Origin: Achatina immaculata | Lineage: Eukaryota > Mollusca > Gastropoda > Stylommatophora > Achatinidae | Direction: 5' to 3' | Length of the DNA stretch: 64,000 bases | Assembly: GCA_009760885.1 (NCBI GenBank) | Contig: CM019702.1 | Location: 54,225,282 to 54,289,281, forward strand | Part shown: positions 58,263 through 64,000 of the stretch, piece by piece | How positions within the stretch are numbered: position 1 is the first letter of the stretch | Layout of the letters: each line of letters opens with the position of its first letter | Program-made: the position numbers and the translations under genes | Notes under the pieces: generated by a model | Database searches by the model: none | Seen by the model: only the letters and a program-made list of their open reading frames with translations | What the model was told of the DNA's origin: nothing

Positions 58263-58697
58263 ATGCTTGAACAGAATAATCGATTCATCATGAACGACGT
58301 TAATGGATGTTCCTCTGGAACAGCCTCGTCCGGTAGGGCAGCTCACGAAACACAGGTGAGGCCAGATCGTCATCAAGCTACGGGTGGCAAAACAAACAAG
58401 TTCAAAATAGCAACATGGAGTGTTAAACTTTATTCCAGGCTGGGAAAATTAGAAAATGTAAAGATGGAAATGGAAAGGATGAAGATCAACATATTAGGAA
58501 TGAGTGAAGTTAGATGGACAGGTGCAGGGAAGATAACATGAACGAGGAGTAGGAATTATATTTGATGAACAAACGGCAAGGACAATTGTAGGATATTTGA
58601 ACATCTCGGACAGAGTCCTGCCAACCCAACTGAAAGGACAACCAATAAACATAAATATTATACAAGTGTACGCTCCAACATCTTAAAGTTCTGAAGA
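58263..58697 (+). pseudogene. LINE-B ORF part 1: APE endonuclease N-terminus
   Basis: Starts at ATG 58263 with about 50 non-conserved residues, then KFKIATWSVKLYSRLGKLEN and MERMKINILGMSEVRWTGAG, the N-terminal strand and catalytic Asn/Glu region of APE-type nucleases (the 'craniofacial development protein 2-like' signature). A frameshift at about 58538 is followed in another frame by GVGIIFDEQTARTIVG and INIIQVYAPTS, then a TAA at 58683 within the frame. At 58697 the antisense LINE interrupts the ORF. Confidence 0.8.
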
Positions 58698-58718
58698 AGA
58701 TGTCATTCATTCATTCAT

Positions 58719-59915
58719 TCATTCATTTGCATGTCCCTTGCGGAACTTTGCCTCCCAAACAGCACTCCTGTAGGCCTCTCGGTTGTGAGCAAGATGGCCT
58801 GCTGCTGTTGCATCCATTTCCAGATCGTCAACGATGTTTTGCAGCCATCTTCGTCTTGGTCTTCCTCTTTTTCTTTTTCCCATTATGTATCCTTCCAATA
58901 CGGTCTTCTCTAAATTATCATGACGTTTAATGTGTCCAAAATATTTCAGTTTTCTCTCTTTAATCCTCTTCACTAGCCAGCCTTCTTCAATATTAAGCTC
59001 TTGCAGTATAGATATATTTGTTCTTTTTTGTGTCCACAATATTTGAAGAACTCTTCTGTAGCATTTACATTCAAAGGCATTTATGTGTTTCTCAGCTGTT
59101 TTGTTAAGTGTCCAGGTCTCATAGGCATATGTTGCGATGGGAAAGATGCATGCCGTTAAAAATCTTATTTTTGTGGTTCTGTCTCCTCCTCTCCACAGAT
59201 TCTTTATTTGTTTTACTTTCTGAAGAGCGATAGATGTCCTCCTTTTAATTTCCCTCATTGTATCTCCGTTATTAGTTAGTAGCGATCCAAGATATTCAAA
59301 ACTCTCCACTTCTTCCAGTTTTTCCTCATTGATACATATTTCAGTTGCCTTGTTTGTTTTATCAGTTGTCATCAATTTAGTTTTCTTTGCATTAAGATAG
59401 AGGTTCTGCTCTTCGCTGTTCTTGCGGACTGACATAATTAGTTTTTCCATTCCTTTTTGTGTTGTGGACATCAATACTGTGTCATCAGCATATCTAATCT
59501 CTGGTATTTCATAACCTCCAACTGTTATGGCATCGTAATATTCTTTGTCTACATCTTCTCTAACATTCCTCATTATATTTTCAGTATACAAGTTAAATAA
59601 GTAGGGTGACAATATGCACCCCTGACGGACCCCTTGTTTTATGTCAAACCAACTTGTTGTTTCACCATTTATTGTTACTGCTGCTTGTTGGTCTAGATAC
59701 AGCAGTGATGTTAATTGTATCAAATGTGTTGGAAATCCCATTTTTTCCATTATTTCCCAAAGTTTCTGGTGTTGTACACAATCAAATGCCTTTGAGTAGT
59801 CTATAAAGTTTAAATATAGATTCACATTAAACTCTCTGCATTTCTCTATTATTAATCTTAGATTGAATATATGATCTCTTGATCCTCTTCCTTGCCTGAA
59901 ACCATCTTGGACCAT
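58719..59915 (-). CDS. LINE-A reverse transcriptase, C-terminal 398 residues
   Basis: Open frame with GFRQGRGSRDHIFNLRLIIE, LNFIDYSKAFDCVQHQKLWE (catalytic Asp), IKQGVRQGCILSPYLFNLYT, IRYADDTVLMSTTQKGME (YADD), LNAKKTKLMTTD, FEYLGSLLTNNGDTMREIK, the ETWTLNKTAEKHINAFECKC-type C-terminal block, KYFGHIKRHDN, and the terminal KRKRGRPRRRWLQNIVDDLE tail. No internal stops. The real ORF continued upstream but is blocked by a TGA in place of a Trp codon near 60066 (PKE-stop-KRTVFIPLPKKG). Best-preserved LINE protein in the window. Confidence 0.88.
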   Translation of the reverse strand: MVQDGFRQGRGSRDHIFNLRLIIEKCREFNVNLYLNFIDYSKAFDCVQHQKLWEIMEKMGFPTHLIQLTSLLYLDQQAAVTINGETTSWFDIKQGVRQGCILSPYLFNLYTENIMRNVREDVDKEYYDAITVGGYEIPEIRYADDTVLMSTTQKGMEKLIMSVRKNSEEQNLYLNAKKTKLMTTDKTNKATEICINEEKLEEVESFEYLGSLLTNNGDTMREIKRRTSIALQKVKQIKNLWRGGDRTTKIRFLTACIFPIATYAYETWTLNKTAEKHINAFECKCYRRVLQILWTQKRTNISILQELNIEEGWLVKRIKERKLKYFGHIKRHDNLEKTVLEGYIMGKRKRGRPRRRWLQNIVDDLEMDATAAGHLAHNREAYRSAVWEAKFRKGHANE

Positions 59916-60065
59916 ATTGACTTCTTCTTCTATTTTCTTTCGAAGTCTACCAATTATGATTTTTAACAGAATTTTACTGGCATGACTAATCAGGGCAACA
60001 GTTCTGTAGTTGGTGCATAATTTCAGGTTACCCTTTTTTGGCAGTGGTATGAATACAGTTCTTTT

Positions 60066-60791
60066 TCATTCTTTTGGCCAAACACCTGAATGCCATATCT
60101 TTTTACATAGTGCATGATAGATTGTTGCACACTCCTTTCCTCCTGCTTTAATAAATTCAGCTGTTATCTCATCACATCCTAGTGATTTACCATTTTTCAG
60201 ATTCTTTATTGCCCATAAAACTTCTTCCATTGTCGGTTCGGGTTCTTTCTCCTCCAATAATAATTCACACTGTTGATTTCTGCTTCCACAGTCGGTTGTT
60301 TCATATATTCTTTTGCAATATTCCTTCCATCTTTCTATAATTTTCTCTGTCTCTGTCAGGGTATTCCCCATCTCATCACAAATTACATTTAGCTTAGTTG
60401 TGACATTTCTCGTCAATGTCTTCATTTCTTTAAACATGTCACTATCTTTTCCACACTTTTGATGTTCTTCTATTCTTTCACATCAGTCGTGTATGTATTG
60501 TTTTTTGTCTTTTCTTATGTTTCTTCGTACTTCTTTTGTTAACGTTTTATATTTATCTTTGTTGTTGTTTGTCACTTTCCATTGCGTCTTCATTTCTCTA
60601 CATTGTTTTATCAGTTCTAGTGTACCTGCTGTGATCCATCTATTCTTTTGTGTTTTCTTTACTGGAACCATGTCTTTAGCTGTTGTTACTAAGATATCTT
60701 TGGCCTGCATAGCCAATTCATCTGGTGTCATCTCCTCCTGTACAGCCATCAGGATTTCGAAACGGTTCTTCACTTCTATACCGTATTGCAC
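60066..60791 (-). pseudogene. LINE-A linker and RT N-terminus, with nonsense codons
   Basis: Two consecutive frames in the same phase: 60791-60483 (KNRFEILMAVQEEMTPDELA, KTQKNRWITAGTLELI, RRNIRKDKKQYIHD) and 60437-60066 (VICDEMGNTLTETEKIIERW, TMEEVLWAIKNLKNGKSLG, CDEITAEFIKAGGKE, GVWPKE). They are separated by TGA in about 45 bases of otherwise readable sequence. Together they are the region between the endonuclease and RT of LINE-A. Confidence 0.75.
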
Positions 60792-60835
60792 TGGTATATT
60801 TGTAAGGTCAAAACGGAGTGGTCTTGATCCCGTAA

Positions 60836-61455
60836 CTATCTTATATATATTTTATAATGACATAGAGACAGCACTAAAACACACAAAGTCACATGAAGTT
60901 ACCATAGTCATGGGAGATTGTGATGCCAAAGTTGGTAAAGGAAGAACTTCAGACATCGTTGGTGACTATGGACTGGGGGAGAGGAATGACAGAGGTTATA
61001 AATTAACTGAAGGGGCAAGAATACACAGCATGGTTGTAGGAAACACCTGGTTTAAACAACATCCTCGAAGACTGGCAACGTAGTGCAGCCCAGACAAAAA
61101 GACATTTAACCAGATAGACTACGTATTAATCAACAAACGATTCCGCAATGCATTACTGACAACAAAAACCATGCCAGGAGCTGACTGCAATAGTGACCAT
61201 GATCCACTCTATCTAAAAGTTAGAATAAAGCTAAAGAAAGCAGGCAGAAAAGTGAGAAACATCAAAATGAATACGGAACTTCCTCAAAATGACCAAGAAC
61301 TGCGAGAACAATACAAAGTTATTATAACAAATAGATACAATGCAATAGCAAAGATAAATAGTATAGATGAACAATGGGAAATGTTAAGAGATTCTATCCA
61401 CCAAACTGTTAAGGAGGTAATACCACCGAAAAAAGAAGCCCCTAAAAATAAATGA
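60836..61455 (+). pseudogene. LINE-B ORF part 2: APE endonuclease C-terminus and linker
   Basis: Resumes the nuclease after the insertion: FYNDIETALKHTKSHEVT, IVMGDCDAKVGKG (usual GDFNA box, here GDCDA), GNTWFKQHPRRLAT, stop TAG at 61081 at a position where relatives have Trp, then CSPDKKTFNQIDYVLINKR and the terminal PGADCNSDHDPLYLKVRIK (catalytic Asp-His, SDHxP/L box). A TGA at 61453-61455 again sits where relatives carry Trp (NK-W-MTDDIL). Two nonsense changes mean this copy cannot make the full protein. Confidence 0.8.
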
Positions 61456-62898
61456 ATGACAGACGACATCTTAGGACTGATGGACAAGAGGAGGAGTAAA
61501 AATAAGGAGGAAAAATATAGCAAGATAAATAAAGAAATCAGACGCAAATGCGGAGAAGCAAAAGAAGTGTGGTTAAATGAACAGTGCAGACAGATAGAGG
61601 ACTCTCATAATAAAGACAGGAAAAACATGCACAAACGAATTAATGAACTCACAGGCAGGAAAACAAAATATACCACAGGATGCCTAAATTCGAAAGAAGG
61701 TAAAATATTAATGGGAAAAGAAGACATTGTGGATAGGTGGACAGAGTATATCAGTGAGTTATATGGAGGAGAAAGACCAGAATTAACACCAGATACTGAA
61801 AACTGTGATGGACCGTCAATACTTGAAGATGAAATCATAGATGCCATCAAACACATGAAAAAAGGAAAAGCGAAATGGCCTGATAATATAACAATAGATG
61901 AAATAGAGGCGCTAGAGGAGACAGGAATAAAAATAATAACCAAGTTACTGAACGACATTTACAACAGTGGTTATATTCCCAGTGACCTGATTAAATCCAC
62001 ATTTATAGCACTACCAAAGAAACCAAAGGAATGTGACGACCACCGGACTATCAGCCTCTCATGTCACATAACGAAGCTACTTCTGAGAATCATTATGAGA
62101 AGAACAAGGAAAAAGATAAAAATGGAACTAGCAGATGAACATTCTGGATGTGCTGAAGGAAAGGGAACACACAATGCCATTTATGTTTTACGAACTCTAA
62201 CAGAAAGAGCTTTAGAAGTACAGAAAGATATCTATTTATGCTTCATTGATTACACCAAGGCTTTTGACAAGGTGAAACATAATGAAATTATTAAAATGCT
62301 TGAAGACATCAATATAGACGGCATAGACCTGAGGATTATAAAACATCTATACTGGCAGCAAGAAGCAGCAGTTCGAGTTGAAAATAGAATTGGAAAATAT
62401 CAACCTATAAAACAAGGGGTGCGACAAGGATGTGTACTATCTCCAAACCTTTTTTCTCTGTACAGTGACAATATTCTAAGAACGATCATCACAGAACCAG
62501 GCATAAAAATTGGAGGATACAATATTAACAACCTTCCGTATGCTGACGACACAGTGCTGATAGCTGAGAACCAACAAGACCTGCACAATCTCTTGGATAA
62601 AGTCGCCAAAAAAAGTGAACAGAAAGGCCTTACTTTGAACATTAATAAGACAGAGACTATGGTTATATCTAAGAAACAGAATCCACCAGCATGCAGTATT
62701 AAATTAAACGGAACTATTCTAATGCAGGTGCAGAAATTCAAATACCTTGGAGCAGTAATAACTTCAGATGGGAAATGCAGAACAGAAATTAGCTACAAAA
62801 TAGGCCAAGCAAAGACTGCATTTCAGAGAATGAGAAACATATTAGCTAGCGCATCTTTATCAATGAATGTTAGAAAACGAGTGCTAAAATTCTGCTAG
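61456..62898 (+). pseudogene. LINE-B ORF part 3: reverse transcriptase
   Basis: 480 open codons. N-terminal linker with a long charged stretch, then RT blocks in order: YIPSDLIKSTFIALPKKP (block 0/1), CFIDYTKAFDKVKHNEI (block with catalytic Asp), IKQGVRQGCVLSPNLFSLY (block 4), NLPYADDTVLIAENQQDL (YADD), LNINKTETMVISKK (thumb start) and FKYLGAVITSDGKCRTEI. The frame breaks near 62890 and continues in another frame (GSESW-like, then AAEMWFIRRMLRISWTAK at 62964-63030) before truncation. Block 1 contains DDHRTISL where relatives have NYRxISL. Related to the fragments at 54705-55457, 9491-9931 and 53667-53810. Confidence 0.88.
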
Positions 62899-63159
62899 AT
62901 ATTGAACCTATCTTCTTATATGGAAGTGAATCATGGACAATAGGCAAGTCTGCACAAAAATCATTGGAAGCAGCAGAAATGTGGTTTATTAGAAGAATGT
63001 TGCGAATATCCTGGACAGCAAAAATAACTAATGAAAAATGTATGAGAATAGCTGGAGAGACAAAAGTTGTTAAGATTTCTGTAATTTCCTTCCCCCCCCC
63101 CACCCCCCACCCCACCTCACCTCTTGCATCGGCGGCCTTTCTCTGTGTTTCCTAATTCT

Positions 63160-63850
63160 CAGCGTGATTTCTTTCTATGTTGTACTATCATTTTCGGGAT
63201 AACGTTTTCCTATGGTAACCATACTGTACTGCCCTGGCAGTTGAAATGCTTCATTTGTTTCAGAGGCTGAATATCCAGGAACTACTTTGTCTGGGTTTCT
63301 TCCCTAACAATGCTCAAGACGTTTTTTTCTCTTAATCACTGATTTACCTTGTTGTGCTTTTTTCTCATGTTTTCCACGGTCTGCTGTAGGTCTTACTCTG
63401 ACGTGGCTTAGAAGTCTTGGTCGTCAGTAAAACAAAGTCCGATTATTTTCCCTCACTGAGTTTGATTTGTGTCAAATCCATTCTGTCCATTGATTTATGT
63501 CCGTCTATACGATATGTTTTCCTATGGGTTTGTGAGTTAATGGCAATATATAGGCATTTTCCTGATGGAACTTGTCTTATGCACTTTTTCTTATTTGCAG
63601 ACGCTTTAAATGTAAGATATGAATTGTTAGGAAAGCAGTCCTGTCTGACTAAAGATTTCATGATGTGCGCATCAGAGTGTTCTGTACTGGGTCTAACTGA
63701 ATACTGATTGTTTCCATTATTCAGATGTGTAGTATTCCATAATGCTGTAAGATGTTCCACAGTTTATATTTGTATACCCTATCGAATACTTCTATAACTA
63801 GATTATTATGCGCAGTGTTCCAGAATAAGAGAGGTAATCGTTTTTTTTAA
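63160..63850 (-). mobile_element. Possible decayed LINE RT fragment
   Basis: The minus-strand frame 63760-63443 (105 codons) ends in RMDLTQIKLSEGKIIGLCFT followed by DDQDF, an ATSE, DLQQTVENM run and KKHNKVNQ, resembling the FADDQ-xxxxSExDLQ block of some LINE reverse transcriptases. No other RT block is convincing, so this is tentative. Confidence 0.35.
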
Positions 63851-64000
63851 TATTGACGACTGGATTTGTCGCCCTTGTGCGACTGTCTTCACTTTTTACC
63901 ACGTTGTTTGTTTTCTTCCCGGAAGGTCGACTATGTCGAGATCGTGTTCCGCTCCGATTCCGTTAAAGAGAAATAGAACGTACTCACAAAAACAAAAGCT

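Larger units (their letters stand above)
58698..60835 (-). mobile_element. LINE-A, 5'-truncated copy inserted antisense into LINE-B
   Basis: About 2.1 kb on the minus strand. Its 3' end is at 58698-58722, where an (ATTC)n run (five units) forms an AATG-type microsatellite tail. Reading 5' to 3' on the minus strand: linker (60791-60483), RT N-terminus (60437-60066), then the main RT and C-terminal frame (59915-58719). The 5' end, at about 60835, falls in the linker after the endonuclease, so the nuclease is missing. It splits the LINE-B nuclease ORF between SSEEDV and FYNDIE. A clear target duplication was not found. Confidence 0.87.
57890..63075 (+). mobile_element. LINE-B, nearly complete but interrupted and 3'-truncated non-LTR retrotransposon
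   Basis: GC-richer 5' UTR (57890-58262), then an APE-endonuclease/RT open frame split by an antisense LINE (58698-60835). Minus the insertion the element is about 3.0 kb, a length typical of RTE-like elements. It ends abruptly at about 63075 after GCTGGAGAGACAAAA, before the zinc-finger-like/GRPRE tail that the 9491-9931 copy still has. A C-rich, non-LINE sequence follows. Loss of the 3' end is unusual, because target-primed reverse transcription normally truncates the 5' end. The clade (RTE, RTE-X or Proto2) needs a phylogeny. Confidence 0.85.

Overview
The window looks like accessory, transposon-rich nuclear DNA from a gastropod mollusc. Three lines of evidence support this: introns with GT-AG borders; multi-exon rhodopsin-like receptors of the type described as chemosensory receptors in Aplysia and other heterobranchs; and a dense mix of short APE-type LINEs, a Penelope-like element, tRNA-derived SINEs, a dead mariner and many simple repeats. 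The species cannot be fixed from the sequence. No operons, rRNA, CRISPR arrays or prokaryotic signals were seen.

The only host genes I recognise are three related seven-transmembrane receptor units, all on the + strand (called A, B and C here). Each has the same architecture: exon 1 (N-terminus and TM1), a phase-1 intron, exon 2 (TM2-TM3), a phase-0 intron, and exon 3 (TM4-TM7). Unit A lies at 3086-7603, unit B at 23192-25019 (no exon 3 found) and unit C at 31665-48019. All three carry at least one lesion as assembled. A has a truncated exon 2 and a -1 shift in TM7. B has a -1 shift at the end of TM1 and no exon 3. C has one extra TG unit in a (TG)n run beside the TM3 ER motif. C is otherwise complete and would give about 340 residues.

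Layout: 0-8 kb, unit A with LINE fragments and a solo Penelope terminal repeat in its introns. 8-10.5 kb, a direct duplication broken up by two LINE pieces. 11.4-14.5 kb, a 1.56 kb tandem duplication. 15-18 kb, (TA)n, a SINE, a mariner corpse and a (TATC)n/(TGTC)n tract. 18-22 kb, nothing recognisable. 22-26 kb, minisatellites and unit B, with an RNase H LINE remnant in its intron. 26.4 kb, a 100-N gap followed by LINEs. 30.2-31.5 kb, a GC-richer 1.3 kb retroposon-like element with perfect 12-bp target duplications. 31.7-48 kb, unit C. Its intron 1 holds a Penelope-like element with inverted terminal repeats and a degenerate LINE. Its intron 2 holds several LINE pieces and a 2 kb, 50-bp satellite that starts inside a LINE RT. 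48-64 kb, a repeat graveyard with a nested LINE insertion (10-bp target duplication), a 47-bp minisatellite and a LINE interrupted by an antisense LINE.

The LINE families are labelled LINE-A to LINE-F only to link copies within this window. Family names beyond 'APE/RT non-LTR element' are inference. Repeat borders are good to roughly 10-30 bases unless exact borders are stated.
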